From assembly GCA_018883485.1 (NCBI GenBank), contig VEQB01000145.1, forward strand, positions 1-6,219: a stretch of 6,219 nt of DNA, in the 5' to 3' direction. The notes beneath the pieces were generated by a model. The model did not search any database, had not been told where the DNA came from, and worked only from the letters and a program-made list of their open reading frames with translations. Each line of letters begins with the position of its first letter. The stretch's first letter is position 1. The stretch is from Bacteroidota bacterium. Lineage in GTDB: Bacteria; Bacteroidota; Bacteroidia; UKL13-3. The position numbers and the translations under genes are program-made. Positions 1 through 6,219 of this stretch are shown here, piece by piece.

Positions 1-1422
1 GCCTATACCAATATTGAAACTGGTGTTGGGCTAAACAAAGAGTTTTTTGATTACCCTATTGTTACCTTAGAAAATGCAGGTCAAAAAGATTCTACTTACT
101 GGGAAGTAAAAAGAACTGAACCCTTATCTTCTATTGAAAAGGAGATGTTTAATAAAGTTGACTCTGTGAACAATCTTCCCATCGTTAAAACTTATGTTGA
201 TATTGTACATACCGTGGTAGAAGGATACAAACGTATTGGTAAGTTAGACTGGGGCCCTTATATGAATATTATTGCATTTAATAATGTGGAAGGGGTTAGA
301 TTAAGAATGGGCTTTAAAACCAATTATGACTTTAGCAGTAAGTTTGTTTTTAATACTTATGTGGCCTATGGTTTAAGAGATGAAGAATTTAAGTATAAAG
401 TGGGGTTGGATTATATTATTGATCCGAGGCGCTGGACAGTTGCCTCTTTAAAATATAGAAAAGACAATGACATTTTAGGGATCACCAACTCACCAATTAG
501 TTACGCCTTAAGTGGTGGGTTCTTTCAATTTTTCAATTTCTTTTCTTCCAATATTAGATTGAATAGAACAGAAGAAGTAAATTTTACCTTCACACAAACT
601 TTTTCTAGCAATTGGACCTTAAAATTTTTGTTAGATCACAATACCTTTAGACCCTTAGGAGATTTTGTATTTGCCTATACAACTCCTGGGGCTAATCCCG
701 GAGATCCGCCAGTTATAAAGAGCTCCTTTACAAATAGCTCCATAGGTGTTGAAGGAAGATGGGCATACAAAGAAATTATGGTTTCTAGGGGCCACGATAG
801 GTTTAGGGTTGAGCGGGCTAAACTACCTGTTTTTATTTTGGGATACCAAAGAGGTATTAAAGGTTTATGGGGGAGTGATTTTGAATATGATAAAATAAAC
901 TTAATTGTATCGCATCATATGAATACCCGCCTTGCAGGCACAGCCGACTGGTATATTTATGTAGGTAAAATTTTTGGCACACTTCCCTACCCAATGCTAG
1001 ATGTAGCAAGAGGTAACGAAAGTGCGATATACAGTGAATACAATTATAGCCTCATGAATAATTATGAATTTATTAGCGATGTATTTATTCATAGCACGTA
1101 TACACAACATTTTGAAGGGGTAATTTTTAATGAGATTCCCTATATCAACAAATTAAAACTTAGAAATTTCGCTACTGTTAAAGCAGCTTATGGAAACTGG
1201 AGCAATGCAAACCAAACTATCAATGCCAAAACAGATGCAGCAGGAAGAGGCACTTCAAAAGTTTATACATTTGAAAATAATGAGCCCTATGTTGAAATTG
1301 GTTATGGCATTGAAAACATTTTTAAATTTGCTTCTGTAGGTTTTATGCACCGGCTTAACTACCATAATCATCCAAATGTTCGAAAATTTGGCGTGAATAT
1401 TGGAATTAACATTCAATTTTAA
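1..1422 (+). CDS. DUF5686 family outer-membrane beta-barrel protein, C-terminal part (5' end outside window)
   Basis: The reading frame is open from base 1, so this is the last 473 residues of a longer protein. The family usually exceeds 800 residues and begins with a signal peptide and a carboxypeptidase-regulatory-like domain, which would lie to the left. Visible here is the family-typical segment around residues 33-47 (YWEVKRTEPLSSIEK), followed by a long stretch of alternating polar and aromatic residues rich in Tyr, Phe, Asn and Gly, as expected for beta-strands of an outer-membrane barrel. The protein ends in NIGINIQF; a terminal Phe is the usual outer-membrane insertion signal. The first in-frame Met (base 145) is internal, not the true start. 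Family members are Bacteroidota envelope proteins of unknown exact role, and no substrate can be inferred. The link to the menaquinone gene 52 bases downstream is probably only positional. The family call is by recognition, not by search. Confidence 0.82.
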   Translation, partial: AYTNIETGVGLNKEFFDYPIVTLENAGQKDSTYWEVKRTEPLSSIEKEMFNKVDSVNNLPIVKTYVDIVHTVVEGYKRIGKLDWGPYMNIIAFNNVEGVRLRMGFKTNYDFSSKFVFNTYVAYGLRDEEFKYKVGLDYIIDPRRWTVASLKYRKDNDILGITNSPISYALSGGFFQFFNFFSSNIRLNRTEEVNFTFTQTFSSNWTLKFLLDHNTFRPLGDFVFAYTTPGANPGDPPVIKSSFTNSSIGVEGRWAYKEIMVSRGHDRFRVERAKLPVFILGYQRGIKGLWGSDFEYDKINLIVSHHMNTRLAGTADWYIYVGKIFGTLPYPMLDVARGNESAIYSEYNYSLMNNYEFISDVFIHSTYTQHFEGVIFNEIPYINKLKLRNFATVKAAYGNWSNANQTINAKTDAAGRGTSKVYTFENNEPYVEIGYGIENIFKFASVGFMHRLNYHNHPNVRKFGVNIGINIQF

Positions 1423-1425
1423 ATG

Positions 1426-1457
1426 GTTGCACACCGAATCTTAATTACGTATACTTG
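1426..1457 (+). promoter_or_regulatory. candidate menD promoter (Bacteroidota type)
   Basis: GTTG at 1426-1429 and TATACTTG at 1450-1457 are separated by 20 bases. They resemble the Bacteroidota -33 (TTTG) and -7 (TAnnTTTG) boxes with one mismatch in each. The position, entirely between the upstream stop and the menD GTG, would give a short leader of roughly 10 bases. This is inferred from motif only; transcription from the upstream gene is also possible, since no terminator-like hairpin is visible in the gap. Confidence 0.35.
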
Positions 1458-1474
1458 AATAATAAATAATACCC

Positions 1475-3157
1475 GTGCAGCATCACGTATTTACCATAGC
1501 CAAAGTATGCGAATACTATGGCGTTTCCAATGTTATCATTTGCCCTGGAAGTAGATCGGCCCCATTAGTATACGCATTTACTAGGAATCCTAGCTTTACT
1601 TGTTACAGTATTATTGATGAAAGAAGTGCTGGTTTTGTTGCATTAGGCTTAGCCCAACAAACCCAGAAACCAGCGGTACTCATTTGCACTTCGGGTACAG
1701 CCGTGGTAAATCTCTTTCCTGCCGTAGCTGAAGCTTACTACCAAAAAATACCTTTATTAATTTTATCTGCAGACCGCCCACCAGAATTTCTAAACCAACA
1801 AGAAGGGCAAATGATTATGCAAAAAGGGGTTTTTGGAAAACATGTTTTGGGGAGTCATGAATTACTTTGTTTTGATGAAAACACAATAGATTATAAACTA
1901 ACCGAACGAATTGTTACAGATGCATTAGAAGAAGCGATTTCAGAAAAAGGAAAAGGTCCAGTGCATATAAACGTGCCACTTAGAGAACCTTTATATGATA
2001 CTCCTAAATATGTAAGCTTACCTGCTATTCAAACTATAAAATCGCGCTCAAAAGGTGAGACTGCAATTCCGCTACCTCACTTTGAATTATTTACAAGTGC
2101 ATGGACGAAAAGCAAGAAAAAAATGATCTTGATAGGAGGATTTCCTGTTTCCAAGAATTTACATCATTTATTGGAATTGCTGAGTAAAAAAAACGATTTA
2201 ATCATACTAACAGATGTTTGTTCAAACCAAAACAAATTTTGCAATGCTACAAATTATGATTTTTTACTGAAGCTATATGGCAAAAATATACCCGAAGAAC
2301 TATGCCCTGATTTCATCTTATCTCTTGGTGGACCTATGGTTTCAAAATCACTGTACAAATGGTTAAAAGAAATTAAAGTGCCATTTCATTTTAGATTACA
2401 ATTTAGTGCTGAACCTATTGATACCTATGGCAATTTAACCCACTTATTGGAGGCAGATGTATTGGCTTATTTAGAAGCATTTAATTCATTAAACATCAAA
2501 TCACAGGATGGAGATACGGTTTACTTTGATACCTGGAAAAAACTGAATGGTTCAACAAAAACTAAATTACAAAACTTCCATGAAAAAGAAATCTGGTGTG
2601 AGCCCACCGTTGTCGATAAAATTTTAAATTTACTACCAGCAGGGAGTCTATTACAAGTTGGCAATAGCTCTGCCATACGTTGGGTAAGTTGGAATGGAGT
2701 TAATCATAAAAATATTAATATCTATAGTAACAGAGGCACGAGTGGTATAGATGGATGCTTAAGCACAGCAATAGGCGCAGCTTTGGCTCAACCAGACAAA
2801 AAAGTGTTTGCCTTATTAGGCGATATTTCCTTTTTATACGATGAGCATGGTCTATGGAACAATTACCTTCCGCCTAACTTAAAAATCATGGTGATTAACA
2901 ATAAAGGGGGTAATATTTTTAATTGGATAGATGGACCAAGCAATCATGCTGAAGAGCTAAATTTTTTTACAACACCACATACTCGTGATTTAAAAATTGT
3001 TTGCGAAAGTTATGGAATAAAGCATACTTCCATCCATAATTTTGAAGCGTTAAAAACCTTCTTTCAGAAAGAAAAAGCAGGTATAGAGATTGTTGAGATA
3101 AGCTTTGAAAATAATCATGGATTAAATAGCTTTCTTTCAGTCCAAATAAAAAAGTAA
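1475..3157 (+). CDS. menD: 2-succinyl-5-enolpyruvyl-6-hydroxy-3-cyclohexene-1-carboxylate synthase (MenD)
   Basis: MenD is a cytoplasmic, thiamine-diphosphate- and metal-dependent enzyme. It joins isochorismate to the succinyl semialdehyde unit from 2-oxoglutarate, with loss of CO2, as the first committed step of classical menaquinone synthesis. The 560 residues match the family length. In order: PGSRSAP (24-30) at the start of the pyrimidine-binding domain; DER (48-50), whose Glu49 aligns with the cofactor-activating Glu of E. coli MenD; CTSGTA (71-76); SADRPPE (98-104); SNRGTSGIDG (418-427) in the substrate and active-site region; and the cofactor/metal motif starting GD (449-450) and ending near NN (475-476). 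The start is GTG. An in-frame TAA at 1463-1465 and no ATG between rule out a longer ATG-started form, and the next residues lead straight into the conserved N-terminus. menB follows after 65 bases. All key motifs are present and nothing looks broken. Confidence 0.97.
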   Translation: MQHHVFTIAKVCEYYGVSNVIICPGSRSAPLVYAFTRNPSFTCYSIIDERSAGFVALGLAQQTQKPAVLICTSGTAVVNLFPAVAEAYYQKIPLLILSADRPPEFLNQQEGQMIMQKGVFGKHVLGSHELLCFDENTIDYKLTERIVTDALEEAISEKGKGPVHINVPLREPLYDTPKYVSLPAIQTIKSRSKGETAIPLPHFELFTSAWTKSKKKMILIGGFPVSKNLHHLLELLSKKNDLIILTDVCSNQNKFCNATNYDFLLKLYGKNIPEELCPDFILSLGGPMVSKSLYKWLKEIKVPFHFRLQFSAEPIDTYGNLTHLLEADVLAYLEAFNSLNIKSQDGDTVYFDTWKKLNGSTKTKLQNFHEKEIWCEPTVVDKILNLLPAGSLLQVGNSSAIRWVSWNGVNHKNINIYSNRGTSGIDGCLSTAIGAALAQPDKKVFALLGDISFLYDEHGLWNNYLPPNLKIMVINNKGGNIFNWIDGPSNHAEELNFFTTPHTRDLKIVCESYGIKHTSIHNFEALKTFFQKEKAGIEIVEISFENNHGLNSFLSVQIKK

Positions 3158-3170
3158 AATTAAGGTTTAT

Positions 3171-3201
3171 TTTGGCACTATCATTCCTTCAATTACTTTT
3201 G
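3171..3201 (+). promoter_or_regulatory. strong candidate menB promoter (Bacteroidota type)
   Basis: TTTG at 3171-3174 and TACTTTTG at 3194-3201 are separated by 19 bases. Both match the Bacteroidota -33 (TTTG) and -7 (TAnnTTTG) consensus at every defined position, and the spacing is within the usual range. The -7 box ends 21 bases before the menB ATG, so the expected transcript would have a leader of roughly 15 bases. This suggests menB can be transcribed independently of menD. It is seen as a motif match; activity is inferred. Confidence 0.6.
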
Positions 3202-3222
3202 CCTCCATATTAATTTATCATT

Positions 3223-4047
3223 ATGCAGTCTAAACATTCTTGGGAAACCATAAAAGAATACAAAGAAATCCTTTTTCAATTTTACGACGGTATTGCAAAA
3301 ATTAGCATTAACCGTCCAGAAGTTCACAATGCTTTTACGCCTCTTACTGTTAAGGAAATGAGCGAAGCCATGGAAATTGCCAGACAAGAAGAACGCATTT
3401 ACTGTGTAATTTTAACTGGTGAAGGTGGTAAAGCTTTTTGTAGTGGTGGAGATCAAAGTGTGCGTGGGCACGGTGGATACGTTGGCGATGATGGCGTGCC
3501 GCGTTTAAATGTGCTCGACTTACAAATGCAAATACGTAGAATTCCTAAGCCTGTTATTGCCATGGTAGCTGGTTATGCCATTGGTGGAGGCCATGTATTG
3601 CATGTTATTTGCGATCTTACCATAGCTGCAGAAAATGCACGTTTTGGGCAAACCGGACCAAAAGTGGGCAGCTTCGACGGTGGCTTTGGCGCTAGCTACT
3701 TAGCACGCTTGGTGGGTCAGAAAAAAGCTAGAGAAATTTGGTTCTTATGCGAACAATACGACGCCCAAGAGGCCTTAGATATGGGCTTAGTAAATAAAGT
3801 AGTACCATTAGAAGTGCTAGAAGACACTACCATTGAATGGTGCCGAAAAATGATGGACAAAAGCCCCATTGCATTGCGCATGTTAAAAAGTGCTTTCAAT
3901 GCAGAACTCGATGGACAAGCGGGTATTCAAGAATTGGCAGGTAATGCCACTTTACTTTATTACCTAAGCGATGAAGCCAAAGAAGGTAAAAACTCCTTCC
4001 TAGAAAAACGCAAACCAGACTTTAAAAAGTTTCCGAAATTTCCATAG
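3223..4047 (+). CDS. menB: 1,4-dihydroxy-2-naphthoyl-CoA synthase (MenB)
   Basis: MenB is a crotonase-fold enzyme that closes the second ring of the menaquinone head group, turning o-succinylbenzoyl-CoA into 1,4-dihydroxy-2-naphthoyl-CoA in the cytoplasm. The 274 residues are close to E. coli MenB from end to end. Visible are SGGDQ (74-78) and GYAIGGGH (117-124) for CoA binding and the oxyanion hole, then [14 protein letters not shown] (141-154) with Ser150 and Asp152 at catalytic positions. Tyr247 fits the conserved C-terminal active-site Tyr, and the protein ends in the typical KRKPDFKKF. Gln143, Gly145 and Trp173 match the residues that hold bicarbonate in E. coli-type (type I) MenB; type II enzymes carry Asp at the Gly position. 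This one is therefore predicted to need bicarbonate. The ATG is fixed by an in-frame TAA at 3211-3213. The MenB-specific motifs make a generic enoyl-CoA hydratase unlikely. Confidence 0.97.
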   Translation: MQSKHSWETIKEYKEILFQFYDGIAKISINRPEVHNAFTPLTVKEMSEAMEIARQEERIYCVILTGEGGKAFCSGGDQSVRGHGGYVGDDGVPRLNVLDLQMQIRRIPKPVIAMVAGYAIGGGHVLHVICDLTIAAENARFGQTGPKVGSFDGGFGASYLARLVGQKKAREIWFLCEQYDAQEALDMGLVNKVVPLEVLEDTTIEWCRKMMDKSPIALRMLKSAFNAELDGQAGIQELAGNATLLYYLSDEAKEGKNSFLEKRKPDFKKFPKFP

Positions 4048-4073
4048 TTAATACCTGGGTAACTACACTTTTT
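4045..4073 (+). terminator. possible weak terminator after menB
   Basis: TAGTTA (4045-4050, including the menB stop) and TAACTA (4060-4065) form a perfect 6-base inverted repeat with a 9-base loop. A run of five T follows at 4069-4073. The stem is short and AT-rich, so it may be weak or accidental, but its position between convergent genes fits a termination site for the plus strand. The minus-strand direction has no matching T run. Confidence 0.3.
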
Positions 4074-4074
4074 A

Positions 4075-4908
4075 CTAAATTCTCCTTGCTTCAACTAGCA
4101 ACCCATTGCCGTCCTTCTTCTTACTTACAAAATCCAAACTCATGAACGCCAAAATAATGGGAAGACTTGGAACTAAGACAAGTAAGGCAATTAGTTTTAA
4201 AGGAATTTCTGCAGAAAAAATAAGCGTGCTGCAGGTGTTTAGCCATTCGTGGCTTAACTTTCCCCAAAAACCATACGTGTAAGTCTTTTGCAGAATACTA
4301 AAACCAGCTTGGTTTAATTTCTTGGTTATTTCATCTTCCCTATAAACTCGTTTTCTTTCATTAATACTTTCATATTGGGCATAACGCTTAAACACATAGT
4401 TGTAAATATTGGTTAAGAGCAGGCCATTAATAGGCACGTATAAAAGAATTGGTGCCCCAGGTTTTAAACTTCGTTGTATATTTTTTAAGGCTAATTGGTC
4501 ATTTTCTAAATATTGCATTACGCCAACGCACAGCCCCAAATCTGCCTGAACAGAGGATGACATTTTTTCAATATCTACCCACTCAGTCTTTAAATTAGGG
4601 TAAGCAAACGCCTCGCAGAATTGCACATTACTTTTACGGTTATCTAAAGCATAAAATGTTTTGGATGAGTTTTGCTTGCAAAAAGGTACAATATACTGGG
4701 CTTCACCAGCACCAAAATCCAAGATTACTGCATCGGATGGTGATTCTTTAATCAATCGCTGCCAGGCAACCATGGTATACCATTTTCTTAATTGGGTAAA
4801 ATAATTAGCTAGATAAACAACCCTTATCAACCTAGGAAATTGCATCAATATCTTAGGATACTGATAATCTAATACGCTATTTTTCTTTGCTGCTGTCAAT
4901 CCATGCAA
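4075..4908 (-). CDS. class I SAM-dependent methyltransferase with hydrophobic C-terminal segment, substrate unknown
   Basis: A 277-residue protein with a Rossmann-type methyltransferase domain in the first two thirds. Motif I is VILDFGAGE (61-69), the glycine-rich SAM-binding loop. YALDN (86-90) places acidic Asp89 at the end of strand 2, where it would bind the SAM ribose. ADLGLCVGVMQYL (122-134) and LKPGAPILLYVP (148-159) correspond to strands 4 and 5. Residues about 228-257 are strongly hydrophobic and could be a membrane segment or hairpin, suggesting a membrane-bound or lipid-like substrate; this is inference. The start is uncertain. TTG at 4908 gives 277 residues, a second TTG lies at 4899, and the first in-frame ATG is at 4845 (256 residues); all keep the SAM domain. 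It converges on menB and diverges from the NUDIX gene, so it is transcribed alone. It lacks the recognisable UbiE/MenE-pathway MenG signatures, so a role in menaquinone methylation is not supported. Confidence 0.8.
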   Translation of the reverse strand: MHGLTAAKKNSVLDYQYPKILMQFPRLIRVVYLANYFTQLRKWYTMVAWQRLIKESPSDAVILDFGAGEAQYIVPFCKQNSSKTFYALDNRKSNVQFCEAFAYPNLKTEWVDIEKMSSSVQADLGLCVGVMQYLENDQLALKNIQRSLKPGAPILLYVPINGLLLTNIYNYVFKRYAQYESINERKRVYREDEITKKLNQAGFSILQKTYTYGFWGKLSHEWLNTCSTLIFSAEIPLKLIALLVLVPSLPIILAFMSLDFVSKKKDGNGLLVEARRI

Positions 4909-4920
4909 TGTTAAGTGATT

Positions 4921-4954
4921 CTTGTCAATGTGTATTTAAGTGAGCCCATATTTG
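4921..4954 (+). promoter_or_regulatory. candidate NUDIX gene promoter
   Basis: CTTG at 4921-4924 and CATATTTG at 4947-4954, 22 bases apart, each differ by one base from the Bacteroidota -33 (TTTG) and -7 (TAnnTTTG) boxes. Transcription would begin near 4960, downstream of the possible GTG start at 4915. This is consistent with translation starting at the ATGs at 4987 or 4993. No comparable motif was seen on the opposite strand for the divergent methyltransferase. Motif evidence only. Confidence 0.35.
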
Positions 4955-4986
4955 TTATACCTCAAACAATTGACTTATTTCGCTCT

Positions 4987-5544
4987 ATGAGCATGAAAAA
5001 TGAAAATCAAAATCCTTGGCAAACTAAAAGTTCTGAAATAAGGTATGACAACCCCTGGATTCAAATACAACATAACGAGGTGATAAACCCCGCAGGAAAC
5101 CCAGGAATATATGGGGTGGTTCATTTCAAAAACTTGGCTATTGGCATCATTCCACTAGATAAAAATAACAACACCTGGATAGTTGGGCAATACCGCTATG
5201 CTACCAATTCCTACTCATGGGAAATACCAGAAGGTGGTGGCAAATTAGATACCGATCCTATTGTTTCTGCGCAAAGAGAATTGCTGGAAGAATGTGGCAT
5301 TATTGCCAAGCAATGGGAAAAAATATTGGAAATGGACTTGAGCAATTCTGCTACCAACGAGCATGCTATTTTATACGTAGCCAGAGACCTACAATTTACA
5401 AATACAGAACCAGAAGAAACAGAAGACTTACAACTTAAAAAAGTACCTTTCGAAACACTTTACCAAATGGTGCTAAACGGAGAAGTGCAAGATGCCATGT
5501 CTGTTGCCGCTGTATTAAAACTTAAATTAATGCTTGGAAATTAG
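4987..5544 (+). CDS. NUDIX hydrolase, ADP-ribose pyrophosphatase-like
   Basis: Predicted soluble Mg-dependent hydrolase of nucleoside diphosphates linked to another group; ADP-ribose or a nucleotide sugar is the likely substrate type, by resemblance only. With the start at 4987 the protein has 185 residues. An N-terminal beta region (NPWIQIQHNEVINPAG, GIYGVVHFKN) leads to QYRYATNSYSWEIPEGGG, typical of the ADP-ribose pyrophosphatase branch. The NUDIX box at 83-105 follows, with metal-binding RELLEE (97-102) and the closing CGI. The first Glu of the box consensus (G-x5-E) is Thr89 here; the metal-ligand Glu98, Glu101 and Glu102 are intact. The frame stays open back to a GTG at 4915, but that start would lie 6 bases from the divergent methyltransferase start and upstream of the likely promoter. 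ATG at 4987 or 4993 is therefore preferred. Its TAG overlaps the stop of the convergent CxxCH gene. Confidence 0.88.
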   Translation: MSMKNENQNPWQTKSSEIRYDNPWIQIQHNEVINPAGNPGIYGVVHFKNLAIGIIPLDKNNNTWIVGQYRYATNSYSWEIPEGGGKLDTDPIVSAQRELLEECGIIAKQWEKILEMDLSNSATNEHAILYVARDLQFTNTEPEETEDLQLKKVPFETLYQMVLNGEVQDAMSVAAVLKLKLMLGN

Positions 5545-6041
5545 TTTGCAGCAGCGCTTGGTTCAGGCAGATTTGCTTTAGTTCTAATCTCTTTAGCACT
5601 TGCCTTAGCCCATTCTAAAATTTGCACTTTTTGTTCTTCTGTTAATACCGCATTTTTATGAATCAAGGTATAGGATGCAAGTGGCATTTCATCTTCCTCA
5701 ATCATCTCCACAATCTCATCCAATTTATGCGCTTGCCTTTTGGGGGTATATGTTTTAAACTCAGAAAAATTCAACTCTTCCTTACCTTCATTTACATGGT
5801 ACTGCATCCATAATCCAATGGGTTGTATCCTAGTGTACCAAGGGTAAACAGTGCTGTTGCTATGGCAATCAAAGCAACTAGTTTCTAAAGCGGTTTGAAC
5901 CAAAGATGGTGTCATGGCTACCTGGTAAATATCGTTTTGACCCAGTTTTTCACCTTGGTTTTTATTGGGTTGGAAGAATTGTAATACAACCAAAACAACC
6001 AATAGCCCAATACCAACCTTTTTTGGAAGTCCTGCTTTCAT
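5541..6041 (-). CDS. Haem_bd-type membrane-anchored protein with a CxxCH motif
   Basis: A 166-residue protein with one N-terminal hydrophobic segment (about 9-23) after a Lys-containing start, so it is a membrane anchor or uncleaved signal with the rest in the periplasm. The CFDCH motif (56-60) is a c-type haem attachment site. It is followed by SNSTVYPWY (61-69), HVNEGKEELNFSEF (82-95) and EMPLASYTLIH (118-128), an order I recognise from the small Bacteroidota haem-binding (Haem_bd, DUF-like) family. Met119 is a possible second axial haem ligand, by inference. The C-terminal part ends in a helix (LTEEQKVQILEWA) and a short Ala-rich tail. The ATG at 6041 lies one base after the transketolase stop, indicating co-transcription and probably translational coupling. 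The role is unknown; electron transfer or haem-linked redox chemistry is plausible. The stop overlaps that of the convergent NUDIX gene. Confidence 0.88.
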   Translation of the reverse strand: MKAGLPKKVGIGLLVVLVVLQFFQPNKNQGEKLGQNDIYQVAMTPSLVQTALETSCFDCHSNSTVYPWYTRIQPIGLWMQYHVNEGKEELNFSEFKTYTPKRQAHKLDEIVEMIEEDEMPLASYTLIHKNAVLTEEQKVQILEWAKASAKEIRTKANLPEPSAAAN

Positions 6042-6042
6042 A

Positions 6043-6219
6043 TTATTTACGCTGCATTACACGTTGCACCGCACTCACTATATTGTCTGCTTCCAAACCA
6101 TACTTTTTTAGTAGCTCATCAGGTGTACCGCTTTCGCCAAAGCTATCATTTACTGCTACCATTTCTAAAGGAGCTGGAAACTTACGCGCCAATAATTGAG
6201 CAATGCTATCTCCTAAACC
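6043..6219 (-). CDS. transketolase C-terminal subunit, last 58 residues (5' part outside window)
   Basis: Reading the minus strand from the right edge gives 58 codons and a TAA stop at 6045-6043. The peptide contains GLGDSIAQLLARKFPAP and then VNDSFGESGTPDELLKKYGL, which is the conserved C-terminal domain end of transketolase. In many Bacteroidota transketolase is encoded by two genes; the short tail after the conserved segment fits the C-terminal (about 300-residue) subunit, but a full-length fused enzyme cannot be excluded from this piece. The enzyme moves two-carbon units between sugar phosphates in the non-oxidative pentose phosphate pathway, using thiamine diphosphate bound mostly by the other part. 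Only this end is visible, so the catalytic residues are not seen. It is followed after one base by the CxxCH protein gene. Confidence 0.88.
   Translation of the reverse strand, partial: GLGDSIAQLLARKFPAPLEMVAVNDSFGESGTPDELLKKYGLEADNIVSAVQRVMQRK

Noticed and set aside
3193..3387. Minus-strand open frame of 64 codons across the menD-menB gap and the start of menB
   Set aside because: It is antisense to the conserved N-terminus of menB, has no recognisable motif, and overlaps the menB promoter candidate.
3717..3899. Minus-strand open frame of 60 codons inside menB
   Set aside because: It lies entirely within conserved MenB coding sequence and resembles no protein family.
4075..4908. Methyltransferase as the missing menaquinone methylase MenG/UbiE
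   Set aside because: Motif I reads LDFGAGE rather than the UbiE-type pattern, the C-terminus is hydrophobic, and the gene is on the opposite strand from menD and menB. Proximity alone is not enough.
5217..5438. Plus-strand open frame of 73 codons in a second frame of the NUDIX gene
   Set aside because: It overlaps the NUDIX box in another frame, and its Arg/Tyr/Cys-rich composition is typical of out-of-frame translation.
5906..6199. Plus-strand open frame of 97 codons opposite the CxxCH and transketolase genes
   Set aside because: Both minus-strand genes here show clear conserved family motifs; the plus frame has none.
1..6219. A new defence, mobile or biosynthetic system
   Set aside because: Every gene falls in a known family of housekeeping or envelope type. 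There are no integrase, transposase, nuclease, toxin, repeat-array or reverse transcriptase motifs, and no long unexplained intergenic DNA.

Overview
The window looks like an ordinary chromosomal segment of a member of the Bacteroidota. The reasons are an AT-rich sequence, a DUF5686-type outer-membrane protein, a split-type transketolase C-terminal subunit, a small Haem_bd-type CxxCH protein, no clear Shine-Dalgarno sequences before the genes, and Bacteroidota-style promoter boxes (TTTG near -33, TAnnTTTG near -7). The genus cannot be named from this sequence. I see no mobile element, CRISPR array, tRNA or rRNA. No stretch longer than about 100 bases lacks a gene.

Left part, all on the plus strand: the C-terminal 473 residues of a DUF5686 outer-membrane beta-barrel protein run in from the left edge. 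After 52 bases comes menD, with a GTG start, and after a further 65 bases comes menB. MenD and MenB are two non-consecutive steps of the classical menaquinone (vitamin K2) pathway, which supplies the respiratory quinone. The steps between them (MenH, MenC, MenE) are not in the window. A very good Bacteroidota promoter match lies between menD and menB, so menB probably has its own transcript start even if it is also read from menD.

Middle part: a minus-strand class I SAM-dependent methyltransferase with a hydrophobic C-terminal segment converges on menB. It diverges from a plus-strand NUDIX hydrolase of the ADP-ribose pyrophosphatase type. The NUDIX gene is best started at an internal ATG, which leaves a 78-base divergent control region containing a plausible promoter.

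Right part, minus strand: the 3' end of a transketolase C-terminal subunit gene (cut by the right edge) is followed one base later by a membrane-anchored CxxCH protein of the Haem_bd type. They form a tight two-gene operon. The CxxCH gene ends tail-to-tail with the NUDIX gene, and their stop codons overlap.

Together these are housekeeping genes for quinone synthesis, central carbon metabolism, nucleotide clean-up and envelope functions. I found no convincing new system. The points worth a second look are small: a substituted residue in the NUDIX box, the transketolase/Haem_bd coupling, the membrane-associated methyltransferase, and the promoter layout around menD and menB.
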